NCBI GenBank assembly: GCA_047495785.1
Contig: JBLDXI010000007.1
Span: 2,480,001-2,544,000 of the forward strand
Direction of reading: 5' to 3'
DNA from: Lepidodermella squamata
Lineage: Eukaryota > Gastrotricha
Length of the DNA: 64,000 bases
The translations under genes were made by a program, and so were the position numbers. The notes beneath the pieces were generated by a model. That model saw only the letters and a list, made by a program, of their open reading frames with translations. It made no database searches and was not told the origin of the DNA. This document shows, in pieces, positions 1-11,714 of the stretch. Positions within the stretch are counted from its first letter, which is position 1, and the number at the start of each line of letters is the position of its first letter.

Positions 1-978
1 AATGGCCCTGAAGACAATAAATAAACCAGATTAAAAAATGAGGTAGCCACGAGAGAAAATAAATGACCCAATTTAAAACGAACACGCGACCGCAGGGAGC
101 GTGTCCCAGATTGAATTAAAGAGTTAAAATGAAACCGCAAATACGCAAGAACAATGCGCCGAGCGCTCCCAATAATTATTTAAAAATATTACTCGCGCCG
201 ACGAAGGAGGCGCGTCCACAAAAAATTAAACAAAAATTACACGAAATAAGGTAATAATATTTTGTCTGATTTTCCCGATTTTAGTAGCAACAAACCAGAC
301 CCAATTGGACGCTTCTCGGCCTTGATGGCTATAGATCAAAAATGTAGAAATGAGAAGGATGGGTCAGTTGGTAGAAATTAAAATAGCGCGCTCGCGCCGA
401 CGAAGGAGGCGCGTCCAATAAAAATTAAAATTAAAATCTCAAAACAAGAAATATTATTTCTGATTTTACCGATTTTTAAGGTAATAAATACGGTTTCATG
501 TTTGAGTACAGCGTCCCGCGCGCGCTAATAACCTCAATCAAGGTGCGCGCACTATTCCCTATATTATATATGTTTGAGTACGGGCGCGGTAATTATCGGC
601 GATTTAATTACTGGTCCTTACTAGGTCGTGCAAGATCCGTCGTGCACAGCTAAATTTTAAACGCGACAAATTGTAAATAAATGATCTGATCCATTACATA
701 GACCTCCTTAGCCCGATAATGCTGATATAAAATTTAACCGGTTTATTCTGCCCGGTTATTTTTAAAATCGACCGAAATGATTTTTAAAGCCTGACAAAAG
801 TGAGACTGACATTTTCATCGTGCACGGCCGTCGTGCACACTATATAATAATGCCCAATGTGCACGATAGAAAAGTGTATAACGTATTATTTCAGTTGCAA
901 AAAAATCTGTTATATGAATGGGATTAGGAGGCGCGCGCCTGTTTCTCTTCGAAATCGTAGTATTTTAAGATTTTTTAA
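1..978. other. AT-rich upstream region, no gene seen
   Basis: No convincing coding sequence. The stretch is AT-rich with islands of CG-containing words. A 27-bp word starting CTCGCGCCGACGAAGG occurs at 192-218 and again at 391-417, followed in both copies by A-rich sequence and a similar TCTGATTTT..CCGATTTT stretch, so this is a short diverged direct duplication. GTCGTGCA/GTGCACGA words recur between 620 and 870. The region should contain the promoter of the first glycosyltransferase gene, but I see no clear core promoter motif. Confidence 0.5.
192..480. repeat. Direct duplication of about 200-bp period
   Basis: The same 27-bp GC-rich word at 192-218 and 391-417 is followed in each case by related AT-rich sequence. 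This indicates two diverged copies of a unit of about 199 bp. It is non-coding and of unknown origin. Confidence 0.6.
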
Positions 979-2601
979 ATGCAAATTTTACGAGGCATGA
1001 TTTCTATCGTTCGATTATCGAAAGTCGTACCTTTCGTCATACTCTTATTAATTATCGGCCTGTTCTCTATCCATCCTCTTAATCTAAATATTAAAGGTCA
1101 AAATCAAGTAATTTTGTTCGGAGCTCGCTACCCTATTAGTATCAAAAGCCGGAGCTTACAAAATGAATCGACCAATCTTGGAGCTTTCAAGAACATTACC
1201 AATGTATCCGACTACCTTCTCAGAGATGGTAATGATGGTTTTGGCATGAATTCAAGTTATGAAGACGTGAAAGAGGAGCTCGACTTTCGACGCAGAATGG
1301 CCAGCGATTTAGCTGCCTCAATTTTGGAGCATTCAATAAATTATATAAATTCAAGATTATCCAATATTGAACCCTTAAAGGTAAAGCTGAACTTTTTTAA
1401 TGCTGATAAAAATTGTGACAAAAATTAGTAATTTAATCTTATATTGTTATAGGTTTTGGCTTATAGATGCAACAAAGCTGGGCACGTTTGCGGGGGACTC
1501 GGCGATCGGCTAAAAGGACTTACAAGCGTATTTTACCTTTCTATCGGCCTTCAACGACTACTTCATGTAGACTGGACCTACTTGAACCGGCTCGATGACT
1601 ACTTCAAAAACAGTCTAACCATCTCGTTAAATCAAACCGTTAAAGATGGTGAACAATTTCGGAAAAATCCTTACTACTTCCGGAATGGCGAGGAGCAGTT
1701 GAATTTCCTGAATTGGGGCTCCGGTCAAAGCTTAGCTCGAGAATTATCGCAAGATTCCTACGTCTCGATAGTTACAAACCAGCTTATCGGCACTGAAGCT
1801 GCCCTGAAAAATCCTGACTTTCAAAATAATTTCCTTCAAATTATCAACCCAATAGTTCGAAATTCTACGTCGAAAATCGACGGCTCGGTCTTTGTTTCGG
1901 CCGCGCTGAGGCTTGTAACCAGCCATCCGGAGCCGAGACTGAAAGATTTGTTCGAAAAATGCGTTGTAAATGCTAGTGGAGGTTGGAAATTTTGGTTGAA
2001 TTCGCGTAAAATCGGCGTTCAAATTCGACACTGTGAAAAACGAAATCGGCGCCTCAAACTCGATCAAGTTTCGTGCTACGCTGCTCGAGCGGCTAAAATT
2101 CCTCGAAAAAATGAGACAACTTTGATTTTTCTGACCACTGACGAACAAGTTAAAGAAACAATCGATTTATTCAAGGAAGAATTTTCGGCAAATTTCGGCG
2201 GTGATTTTAAATTAATTACAAGTTCGGATATTTGCCCCGAATTAAAAGCGAGACATTCCGACCGAAAACAAGGCGGCCGGACTCAGGGCAGTGAAAAATG
2301 GATGGCTGATGCTAAAACGTTCCTCGATTGGTATGTTTTGACTAAAATGGACGATTTAGTCATATCGAGGAGTGGATACGGCGAAACGGCTTCCTTGCGA
2401 TCTTTGATTCCGACTTATCGCTTCGAATTCGGCCAATTTAAATCGTCGGTGAAAATCGGCGTTGAAGGGCGGAAAATCAGTCACGGTTATGGGCCATTGG
2501 TGATTGACCGGCCGAAAACTCCAAATAATTTACAGTGCAAATTCCATTTATACAACAGGATTGGAGATAATTTTGGTGATGAGACTATAGAAATTTCGTA
2601 A
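979..2601 (+). CDS. Type II membrane glycosyltransferase, fucosyltransferase-like (copy A)
   Basis: Two exons, 979-1380 and 1453-2601, joined in phase 0 across a 72-bp GT-AG intron (AAG|GTAAAG ... TATAG|GTTTTG), giving about 516 residues. A short cytoplasmic N-terminus is followed by one hydrophobic anchor (about residues 16-34), a stem, then a catalytic-type domain in exon 2. That domain opens with GGLGDRLKG, continues with VDWTYLNRLDDYF and IGVQIRH, and ends with ISRSGYGETAS. The order GGxGDR, then Q(I/V)R, then SRSxYGxxA recalls the GT11/GT23/GT37 group of alpha-1,2/1,6-fucosyltransferases, where the QxR-type segment contacts GDP-fucose. Golgi location and GDP-fucose use are inferred from this. 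In copy A the QIR segment reads QIRHCEK where its two neighbours have QIRRGE, so it may differ in activity. The start was chosen because the anchor follows it directly; M7 is an alternative. Confidence 0.72.
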
Positions 2602-2653
2602 ATTTAGAAATTATTTATTAATTTTTTTAATTAATTCAGATTTAATTTATTAG

Positions 2654-4351
2654 ATGAAAAATATTAAGAAAATGGTGGCTAAAGGTAACCGTTTCATCTT
2701 GGCAATGACTGGCGTGATTTTTCTTGCTGCAATCTCACATATTTGCGCCAATCGACGCGATGAAAGTGAGATTCATCCAGGTGTTAATGAATTCGTCTCA
2801 GATCATGATGTTGGCTTCAGAAATTCGACCTTTGAATCGATAAGTGAAGATTGTGTCCATCGAAACAATGCGGCGAATCGGCTTGTTGATGTGATCAAGT
2901 CGAATTTCATTAATTTGTTGAAGTCGAAACAAGCGAAGAGTGAACAGTTGAAGGTATGAAATTTCACCTTGAATTCTGAATAAAAAATAATTAATATATT
3001 CTAAATTGTAACACACCTCATGAAAATAGGGGTTACTTTTGAGGGTTTAAGGCCTCATTTTAAAATTTGCCCTTGAGATTTTATATCACGTTTTAAAGAT
3101 AGTTGGAAATCATTTATTTACTGTTTAGGAGAAATAGGAGAACATTATTAGAAAATTAAACATTTCGATTTCCTCCTGCAGATTTTGGCCTATGAATGTT
3201 CGAAATGGGACCAATTTTGCGGCGGTTTCGGAGACCGGCTCAACGGCGTTGTCGGTCTTTTCTACCTCGCAATCAGCCTCGGTCGGATCTATCGCGTAAA
3301 ATGGACTTATCTACAACAGCTTGACGATTATTTCCAGCCGAATTACCCTAATAACCTGTACAATTTAACAAATATCGAGTACGATAAACTGGTGAAATCG
3401 GTCGAAAAATCAGGCAACAAGACTCGATTTGTCTTCCGAGATCAGAATGACCTGTTCAAATGGGCTTCGAATCCTCAATTGAAGGAACAACTCGATAATT
3501 CGAGCTATGTGGCTGTTTCTTCAAACAGTCTGACCGGTATCAAAGCAGCCTTGGGCAACCCTGAAATTCGCCAAAATTTCGAAGAAAATATCGGAAATTT
3601 GTCACAAATAGACGGATCTGCCTTTGTTTCAGCTGCTTTACGGATGATAATCACTGAACCGGAACGAAGGCTTCAAGAAATGTTCGAAAAATGTGTTATC
3701 AAGCCAGTCGATGGCTTCGAAAAATGGCAATCGGCCTATAAAATCGGGGTTCAAATCAGGCGTGGCGAGTTGCGATTCAGACGCGTCACGCTTCACCAAG
3801 TTTCATGCTTCGCCGCTTCCGTCGCCCAGACAATTCGCCGAATTTCCGAGAAAAATCCGGAAATTTTAATTTTTCTAACCATCGACGAACACGTCGAACA
3901 CTCTGCCGAGGTATTTCGCGCTGAATTGAGCGCCCAAATTGCTGATGTTAATTACCGAATCATCACCAGTTCTGATGCTTGTCCTGAATTAATTGCCCGC
4001 CACTCGAATCATCATCTTCGCGCGAAAAGCAGGGAAAAATTCGGTTACAATGACAAGAATTCGTGGCTGGTTTACGCGAAAACATATCTCGACTGGTACG
4101 TCCTGTCACGCATGGATGAATTGGTCATTACCAGGAGTGGCTACGGCGAGACGGCATCTTTGTGTTCATTGGTTCCAACGTTACGTTTTGAGCATGGCGA
4201 ATTCGAAATTGTAGGCGCGAAAAATCATGGCTACGGTCCAGCGGTTACAATCTCCCCTAAAACTAAGAACATTACTTGTCGATTTCATTTTTACAATAAA
4301 ATTGGTGATAATTTTGAGTATGAACTCATGAGATGGAACAATAAATTTTGA
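2654..4351 (+). CDS. Type II membrane glycosyltransferase, fucosyltransferase-like (copy B)
   Basis: Tandem paralog 52 bp downstream of copy A. Exons are 2654-2953 and 3182-4351, phase 0, with a 228-bp intron, the longest of the three copies, ending TCCTCCTGCAG. The product is about 489 residues: a hydrophobic anchor at about residues 13-31, a stem containing the paralog motif DVGFRNSTFE, then the enzyme domain with CGGFGDRLNG, VKWTYLQQLDDYF, IGVQIRRGE and TRSGYGETAS, and a conserved C-terminus CRFHFYNKIGDNF. Several NxS/T sites suit a lumenal domain. An AATAAA overlaps the last codons. The enzyme class is inferred from motif order and is not proven. The very short gap to copy A could mean a shared promoter or polycistronic processing; nothing in the sequence decides this. 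Confidence 0.72.
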
Positions 4352-4512
4352 AATTTGTCAAATTTTCGATGATTTTTTCAACTTTTTCATCAATGGCTTC
4401 AATTTTTTATATTTATGAATTAGCGCGAATCGATCAAGGGGGGATTCTCGGAGTAAATAAAAAATTCACGCACTGATTGATTTATTGATTGTGAATTGTT
4501 GATTGATAAATT

Positions 4513-6108
4513 ATGCTTTACAATCGCGTTTTACTATTCCCGATCGCCTTTATTTGTTTGATTTTCATCATTTTGTCAATTCATTTCGCCGCAAATTTGT
4601 ATTCGAACGAGTCGAACTTTTCCTCCTTCACTGATCATTTTTATGAAGATTACGAAGCCTTTGAGTTTGCTTCGCGAGACAACAATGTTGGTTTTGGGAA
4701 GAACCCAACCTTCGAATTGATACTGGCCGAAACAAAAGTTCGGAAACAAGCGGCAAGCCTCTTGGCTGTTTCGATTCAAAACTACATGGCGAAATTTATC
4801 AAATCAAAAATAGAAAATGGCCAAATGATTAAGGTAGAAGGGATTTTTTCAATTAATTAAAATTCAGCAATTTTTCATTCATGTCACATCAATTTATTTC
4901 AGGTTCTAGCCTACGAATGTTCGAATGCGAACCAAAATTGCGGCGGCTTGGGTGATCGATTTAACGGCTTGATCAGCGCCTTCTACCTAGCTATAGGCCT
5001 CCGCCGCCTTCTCCACGTTGATTGGACCTACCACAGTCGTCTCGACGATTATTTCCCATTCGGAATAAACTCTAATCTCTACAATTTGTCTCGAAGCGAC
5101 TACAACGAATTGATTGAGGATTCAGTGAATAACGGGCCGAGTTTACGATTCGATTTCCTACACTACTCCGATCAGCCTTTATTCCTAAAATGGGGCTCAT
5201 TTCGTGGGTTAAGGTCAAATATGGCTGAATCTGGCTACGTTTCATTGGTAACGAACGAATTAATCGGAGTTGAAGCCGCGTTGGAAAATTCTGGTTTTTC
5301 AAGAATTTTCCGTAAAATATTCAAGCCGATACAAAAATTGGGAAAAGTCGATGGATCAGTGATGGTTTCAGCAGTTTTACGAATCATCGCCAGTCAACCG
5401 CATCGAAGACTCGCAGTAATTTTTGAAAATTGCGTCATCGAAAGGGCCGGTGGTTGGGAGAATTGGATCGATGCTCACAAAGTTGGTGTTCAAATCCGAC
5501 GTGGTGAATCAGGATTTCGACGCGTTACCATGCAACAAGTTTCATGCTTCGCTGCTGTCGTTGCTTCAATAATTCGCCGAAAATCGAATAAAAATAGAAA
5601 AATCCTAATTTTTCTCACAATTGACGAATTCGTGGAAGAAACAACGGCTATTTTTGAAATGGAAATCGAAGCGCAAATGTTGAAAAATTCGTATAAAATT
5701 ATCTCAAGTTCCGATGATTGCCCGGAATTGAAATCTGCTCATTTGGATAAATTTCCTAGTTCAAGCAGTGAAAATTCGGTGTTGCCTTACGCCAAATCTT
5801 ATTTGGACTGGTTTACGCTGTCGCGAATGGACGAATTAGTCATTTCGAGGAGTGGCTATGGCGAAAGTGCGTCACTTTTTTCGTTGATGCCGACTTTAAG
5901 ATTGGAACATGGCCGGTTTAAGCGAACGACGTTGGACGATGTTAAGCCGCCTCGTCACGGCTATGGAATGAGGGGGCGAGTGCGGTCGAAAAATTGGCCG
6001 GCATTGGCATGTAACTTTCATTTCTACAACCGTATTGGTGATAATTTTGGTTTCGAAGTCATGACATGGAATAATGATAATAATAATCGAGAAATGTCAG
6101 CTAGTTGA
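4513..6108 (+). CDS. Type II membrane glycosyltransferase, fucosyltransferase-like (copy C)
   Basis: Third tandem paralog. Exons are 4513-4833 and 4903-6108, phase 0, with a 69-bp intron at the same codon as in copies A and B (K|V/I-L-A-Y). The product is about 508 residues. The anchor lies at about residues 5-26, the stem has NNVGFGKNPTFE, and the catalytic-type domain has CGGLGDRFNG, VDWTYHSRLDDYF, VGVQIRRGES, ILIFLTIDE and SRSGYGESAS. The C-terminal block CNFHFYNRIGDNFG is shared by all three, as is the HGYG motif before it. AATAAA signals follow the stop immediately (6109 and 6116). The likely role is Golgi fucosylation or a related sugar transfer; a different nucleotide sugar is possible. 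Confidence 0.72.
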
Positions 6109-6977
6109 AATAAAAAATAAATCGGCCACAATAATTATAGAAAAATCACCAGTAAAAAGCCCATTTCGATCCGCTACAACGTGTTTGGTTCCGATACAGC
6201 CAATTTGGTTCCGCTAAAAGATATTTCGAAAAATTAATATCATCTGAAAATCTCAAATTAATTAAAAATCCCATCATCTTAATAAGGGGCATCAACGATC
6301 GGGTAAGATGAAAGCAGAAGTCACAAAAAATTAGAAAACAATACCGAGAAAATCCGAAAAATCCGAAAAATTATTGTTTCGTTAATAGGCTGGATTTATC
6401 CTGGAATACTTGTCAAAAATTACCTGGCTATTAAATTTTGCTAAAAATTAGTTGCTCAAAGGTTGCTGAAGTATATGAAGTCAGTAAATTTTTCAGAAAA
6501 AAACGGGAAACCACCTTGCCAACCCTTGCAAATTTTCGGAATGTGTTGAGCTAAAATAATGCGGTAATTAAAGGAGAGATTTTATTTTGAGTGATTAATC
6601 ATCGCTCGGTGTTAGAAACAATGCCAAGGCTGATTATTAATTTTCGAAAATAGGGTTTTCCCAAGTTACCCGGGATAACTTGGGATCATTAGTATGGATG
6701 TGGCTATGTGAACACAGGAAAAGTGTATCGCCCAATGGCTATTCGTACACAAAGTGCGTGACACACAGCCAAATTTAAGCGCGCGCTGTGTTCAAGTAGC
6801 CAATCACGCACACACAATAGCCAATAGGTAATACACAATCCTGTGTTCACATAGCCATGTCCATTAGTTGTTAGCACAGGATTTTAAGCTTCATCAGCTT
6901 CACAAGAATCAAATTATTTGATTAAAATCTTGAATCAATCATTGCCATTGTTCGTTTACATAACGGTGTTGATCAAC
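6109..6977. other. Intergenic, contains one short inverted-repeat element
   Basis: The 3' end of glycosyltransferase copy C is followed by AT-rich non-coding sequence. Apart from the inverted-repeat element at 6695-6863, I see no gene or RNA in it. Confidence 0.5.
6695..6863. mobile_element. Short TIR element (MITE), 169 bp
   Basis: Terminal inverted repeats of about 25 bp: the left end begins TGGATGTGGCTATGTGAACA and the right end closes with its near-perfect complement ending ATAGCCATGTCCA. The left flank has TTAG just before TATGG and the right flank has TTAG just after CCA. This suggests a 3-4 bp target duplication of TTA(G), as PIF/Harbinger elements make. There is no coding capacity, so it is non-autonomous. 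Confidence 0.7.
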
Positions 6978-7671
6978 TCAGCTCTCGCTGTTGTCAATCT
7001 GTCGTAGCAATGCGGCTGTAGCTTGCCTTCTGGCTTTTTCAGCCTCTTCCGATGCTTTCACTATTGTTTTCTGCAATTGACGTTTGCATTCCTGTGCAAC
7101 CTCGATTTTGTGCAGAACTTCTAACGCTTGGTTCCTCACCTTGTAAGCTGTTAATCCAACGTAACATGTAACGTAATATTCAAGCAGAACAAGTACATGA
7201 AACATCCAAAGAAAGTCCTTATCAGGCGGCGAGACTGCAGTTGCGGGGACCACCGGGTGAAGCAGTAAGATAATCAAGTGAATTGAAAAAATTATCGTCG
7301 CTGGAACCACTCCCAGTTTGCTGGCCGCTGCAAGCATCTTCATTGCCTCTTGTCCACGCGTCACATTCGCGCTGTGCATTTCCAACGCAAGTCATCGCCG
7401 AACAAGCCTCTGAGGAAGCAAGCGACGCGTATATAACAGCCTTTTTCGTATTATTTTGGCCCGTGATTTGTTGAGCGTATTCTGCGCTACTGTTCGAATA
7501 CTTTCCAGCTTCTTCCAAATAGCTTTCTATAGATGACTCCATCGCCAATGTGTCGAGATAATTTGTCGTACTTGTGTTTTTAAGCTTCTTCGAGGCGTAC
7601 CGGAGGGCTGCTGCAGCGACAATCACATTTTCAAGGACCATTTCAAAGGCAGACAAACGGCAAAGACACAA
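6978..7671 (-). pseudogene. Small multipass membrane protein gene, probably frameshifted
   Basis: Two overlapping reading frames on the - strand look like parts of one gene. The upstream frame (7671 down to about 7385) encodes an Ala/Ser-rich helical segment containing LENVIVAAAALRYASKK and MTCVGNAQRE. The downstream frame (7385 to 6978) has no ATG at its first codon. It encodes ANVTRGQEAMKMLAAASKL, two hydrophobic spans (IIFSIHLIILLL and WMFHVLVLLEYYVTCYVG) and an acidic/basic coiled-coil-like tail rich in Glu, Lys and Ala. The downstream frame is closed by TGA just upstream of 7385, so the two can only be joined by a frameshift around 7370-7390 or by an intron I could not place. No family recognised. 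It could be an intact gene with an unrecognised splice or a recent pseudogene. Confidence 0.4.
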
Positions 7672-9245
7672 ATAATCCTAGTTGACAAACCTAAGAAATA
7701 ATAACATGTTCTTCAAGTTTTCGAGACTTATGAAAGGCTGTCACGAAATATATTGATCGCACATATCAAGGTGAACCGGATTCTCTCCGTGGGCCGTCAC
7801 CCTCGGGCAGACCCTGAGTTCCCTGATTTACAGAACAAGCAGGAATTTTCTATAGAATTTCGAAGTTCCTAGCCAATAAAATTCTAGGCTATGAAAAGTA
7901 TGAAATCCGAATGAGCTGATTCGATATTTTTTACGGTATTTGTTACATAAAAAGCATTACATATATACATACATGGGATTCAATATACCTATTATATCAT
8001 CCCATACCATCTGTTGGATGTAACTAGGATGAATGCAATCTAGGTTATTGGCACAATATGTGATACCCTGTCATGCAATGGCTAATAGATTTAAGATTAT
8101 AAGATGTTGTTGGCAGCGCGGCAGAAGAAACCTCTAGGCTTGTTTATATGACGTCAGACGGTAAAAGTCAATGCGGTCGAAAAATATTGTCCGATATTCA
8201 TATCCATATGCTTCAACTACCGTGTTTGCTCGTACTTAAGCTTAAGACTAGTCTTATGCTCGTGTACATTTCGGAAAAATGACCCTGTTGAAACAAAATC
8301 CGAATATAAGGCTCTATAAGAAGTACTGCATGAATATTCGGATGCACACGAATAGTGGGATCCCGCCTTTCATTAGTGTCAGCCTTATGTACGATCAAAT
8401 ACGGTAGCATGCGGTCAAATATTACTTATCTTATAGTAAGAGAATGCTAATGTAATAACAGTAAAAAAGGAATTATTACTAATGTATTACTAATGTTTTA
8501 CTAATTTAATACATAACAGTAAAAAAGGAAGTAAGTTAAATGAAATTGCTGTTAACAAGTGACGAGTGGGGTTTGGCGTAATTTCTGTATTTTCCAGCAA
8601 ATGGCAAAAAAATTTTTGGCTGGAAGATAGACGATTCTTGGATCTCTAGATTTCCTTACTTCGTTTTTCTCAAGGATTTTGATTTTTTTTAAATAAGACC
8701 TCTATAGGACGCTCACGTCCACATCAAAGGCCATGAGACCCCAAAGTGTCACTGAAATGGCTTTTGCATATCAATTTAGGTTGACGTGCAATAATTACCT
8801 TGATTCCATCAACATTTTTGAAAGCAGCATCAAAATCTCACGATGTCAAAAATGTTGCCAAACCACATTTTTCACTTGTTAATGGTCAAATGTAACAAAT
8901 ATGCATATTAATGATATTTTTTGATGTTTAATCATGGTATTATACGGGTTCATGGCAATGAATTTTACTGCAGTCTGTGACGAGGTTCACACGTAGTGTT
9001 CACACGTAGAAACACGTATATAGCGATTGTAGAAAGCGGAAAGCATCTTGTCGGCAAGTTTAGCTGAAAGCTTTTTTTAACAAACAAAATGGGAAAAAGT
9101 AGTTCGGACTAAGTGCAACGTCGTTGGCGGTAAAATTGACAACAAAATTAAACCAGCCTAGATTAGAGGTCAAACGTCTTTAATCCACCTAGCAGTTTAT
9201 TTATTAGGACAGTTTCGTCCCTCCTCCAGCGCGCCCCGGACAAGG
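7672..9245. other. Intergenic, AT-rich, repeat fragments
   Basis: No gene seen. Around 8440-8540 a TAACAGTAAAAAAGGAA word occurs twice. The segment at about 8573-8690 (TGTATTTTCCAGCAAAT ... CTCAAGGATTTTG) is present in inverted orientation at about 52650-52760, so it is a dispersed repeat. Confidence 0.45.
8573..8690 (+). repeat. Dispersed repeat, inverted copy near 52.7 kb
   Basis: Shared landmarks with the reverse complement of about 52650-52760 include TATTTTCCAGCAAAT, GACGATTCTTGGAT and CTTGAGGATTTTG in the same order, with moderate divergence. Family unknown. Confidence 0.6.
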
Positions 9246-9500
9246 CATGGCGTGACTATTACCGTAATTTTCAGTATAAAGGCCGCGACGAGTAACTTTC
9301 CTGTTTTTCGAGAAATGGGTAAAAAATGTGGCGATTAATCGGGTGCGGTCTTTATTCGAGTGCGGCCCTTATTTTCCCCAAGGTTTGATTTTAAAAGGCA
9401 ACATCGGTATTGCGGCATAATAACTGCTTTTGATTGACCATACATTTTATTGTATTATATTGCGCGCGCTAATAACATTTATGCTATTATGCGCGCGAAT
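9246..9500. repeat. Partial GTGCGGCC-type element plus repeat shared with 17.4 kb
   Basis: The left part (about 9258-9380) has ACCGTAATTTTCAGTATAAAGG and subterminal words CGATTAATCGGGTGCGG and GAGTGCGGCCCTTATT. These match the ends of the complete element at 10426-10855. The right part (about 9402-9495) is the near-perfect reverse complement of about 17415-17520. Both are non-coding. Confidence 0.55.
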
Positions 9501-10425
9501 GCCCCAATATGCGCGTTCTGTTTTATATAAACAAGCGTAAACCAGCAACGCAGCAACGCTTATTAGCTTAATTGCCAGAAATTATTTTTTCTTTTTGTTC
9601 TTTCTTTTCTTCTTTCTTTCTTTTTGTTGGAGCGGATTAAGTGGAAAAATGTCTCAAATCAGTGAAACGTTAAAACTGCAGTTTCAATTTTGTTATAATA
9701 GTCACCACCAACGAAAAGGGGAAACAATACGGCAAAAAGCGGCTAATGTAGACAACCCGTTGATATACTGACATTCTAGCCAATTAAAGTAGTAAGACAC
9801 TTGCTTTCAATAAAATCTCGAGAAATCTATTGAGATACAGCGAAAATTACAATGAGATACTAGTCACTCATCATTGTATCAGATTGATCTCCTCAGTAGA
9901 GTGTCATCTTGGTTGCCGGTGGATGAAACAATTTTGTTTGCGGATTTTACCGAAAGCAAGCGAAAAGCGAGGAAATTTTAAAGATTTTCCACTAACTCTG
10001 ATCACTCTGTTCATCTTGAACTAAGCTTGGAATTAATTTTAAATGTTTGGAACCATGCTGATGTTGTATACAATTTCTTGCATTCAAGAAATCTGAAAGA
10101 CTGGTACCAAGACAGGGGAAAATCGAGGAGGCTGGGTTGCAATTTTAACTTTTAGGTAGTCTCATAAGATGTTCTGCATCATCCACAGCAAAAATTGGAA
10201 ATAAGTTTCAAGTTTGAATTTTCTCGTCAAAATCTTGATTTAGAGAAAATGAAAATGATGAAATGATTTCTCCAAGCTGGTATTCCTGTTTAGTTTTTCA
10301 GCGACTATTGGCGATATTTTACTACTAAAAGTTGCGTGTGCTCGCGTTAATATGAATCAGGAATTCATTACTGCAGAATTTGCGACTCAGTTTTCGTCTT
10401 CAAACCAACGAGCGCGCTTAGGATA

Positions 10426-10855
10426 CTGTATTTTTTCGAATAAGGGCCGCGGCGACTATTTTCCTGATTTTTCGAAAAAGGCCTAAAAACGCGGCGATTA
10501 TTCGGGTGCGGCCTTTATTTACCCCACTTTGTAGTTATCCTTATTAATCTGATCAAAAATGAGCATTTCAAGTTACTTGGGCGCCTTAAATCCGATTTCT
10601 TGAGGGTTCTAACGTTGCAGGTGTCTCGTGGGCGGCAAGGGGCGTCTTGTAGGGCTTAAGGAGTGATTAAGATGTAGGTACTCCAGCTAAGCTGAAGCAC
10701 AACATGGGCCATCTATGTGGGCCACCCACTTACGCTTATGTCGCGCGCTGATTATTCGGGTGCGGCCTTTATTTTTCCGGTAAAGCTACAAGTTTGCAGC
10801 GATTAATCGGGTGCGGCGTTTATTCGGGGTGCGGCCCTTATTCGAAAAAATACGG
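10426..10855. mobile_element. TIR element (MITE) with TA target duplication, 430 bp
   Basis: The left end CTGTATTTTTTCGAATAAGG and the right end CCTTATTCGAAAAAATACGG are inverted repeats of about 25 bp with one mismatch. The dinucleotide TA flanks both sides (10424-10425 and 10856-10857), the signature of Tc1/mariner-type insertion. Inside the ends, subterminal words such as ATTCGGGTGCGGCCTTTATT recur. There is no open reading frame of note, so it is non-autonomous. Fragments of the same family lie near 9.3 and 17.8 kb. Confidence 0.8.
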
Positions 10856-11267
10856 TAAATGGTTTACTGATCGCCTCAACTTGGCTTAAAAAGACAATAA
10901 TTATTGGCTGAACATTGATGAATTTCACGGAATAAATTAGATATTATTAGGATTCAGCGAAAAATTCAGGTGATTGTGCATATTTGCGCACGTTAATCTT
11001 CCAAAATGAAGAAGAATTGCGATAGAAAAGTTTAACTGTGTGAGTGCGCGCGCCTAAGAACAGCCCGTGTGCTCTCAAATCTGCGCGCTGCAAGTCGAAA
11101 GGTGTAGTAAATGCGCGAGGTTGTGCGCGCGCAGCTGAAAAGCCCACACAAACACACAGGCGTGCGCACTAACAAACATATTTTTTCCCGCAATTTATTC
11201 CCCATTTCATTTGTGGTCGCGCTAAAACATGCAGCCTAGCTCAACCTTTCACGCTGAAACCGAATAT

Positions 11268-11639
11268 CTAATTTATTTTGTGAAATAAGTCTTGATTTTC
11301 TTTCATAATGAAGGTTAGAATTTCCCCCAATTTCAAACATTCCATGGCCTTGAATATATCAGTATATTTTTGTCTAGTGCCAGTTCTATAGGTAGGGAAG
11401 ACATAGCGGCAATTAACAATTCTTTTAGCTTTTGAATCTTTGATTTCGGATACAGCTTTTTGCAAAAGTGAATTTGACGGAAGCTGACCTATGTTTTCGA
11501 TAACCAACCCTGTTTCCTGCAAACCAATTCCTCTACAACGCGGATAAATCAGTCCGCTAGCAAGTCCGCGCACCGTCATTCGTTTCTTGCATGCCGTAAG
11601 CTTGCTGTTGGACTCGGGAGAGCCATTTGTAGCAGTCAA
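11268..11639 (-). CDS. Hypothetical 123-residue protein (uncertain)
   Basis: An open frame from ATG at 11639 to a stop at 11268. The product has a polar N-terminus and a C-terminal half KRIVNCRYVFPTYRTG ... LGEILTFIMKEN with a plausible amphipathic pattern. No signal peptide, membrane segment or known motif is seen. It lies 75 bp from a hAT-like element. It may be a chance frame or an exon of a larger gene. Confidence 0.22.
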   Translation of the reverse strand: MTATNGSPESNSKLTACKKRMTVRGLASGLIYPRCRGIGLQETGLVIENIGQLPSNSLLQKAVSEIKDSKAKRIVNCRYVFPTYRTGTRQKYTDIFKAMECLKLGEILTFIMKENQDLFHKIN

Positions 11640-11714
11640 TTGTTATAAAACATGAATGTTCACCTCGCAGTTTGTTACTGGCAACTATATTATATATTAA
11701 ATGGGACGCTAATG

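Noticed and set aside
1744-2148. 134-residue open frame on the - strand
   Set aside because: Lies antisense inside exon 2 of glycosyltransferase copy A; codon shadow, with no motif.
979-6108. A bacterial-type operon or horizontally acquired gene cluster
   Set aside because: Each gene has a spliceosomal intron at a conserved codon, a eukaryotic signal anchor and poly(A) signals; it is a tandem duplication in an animal genome.
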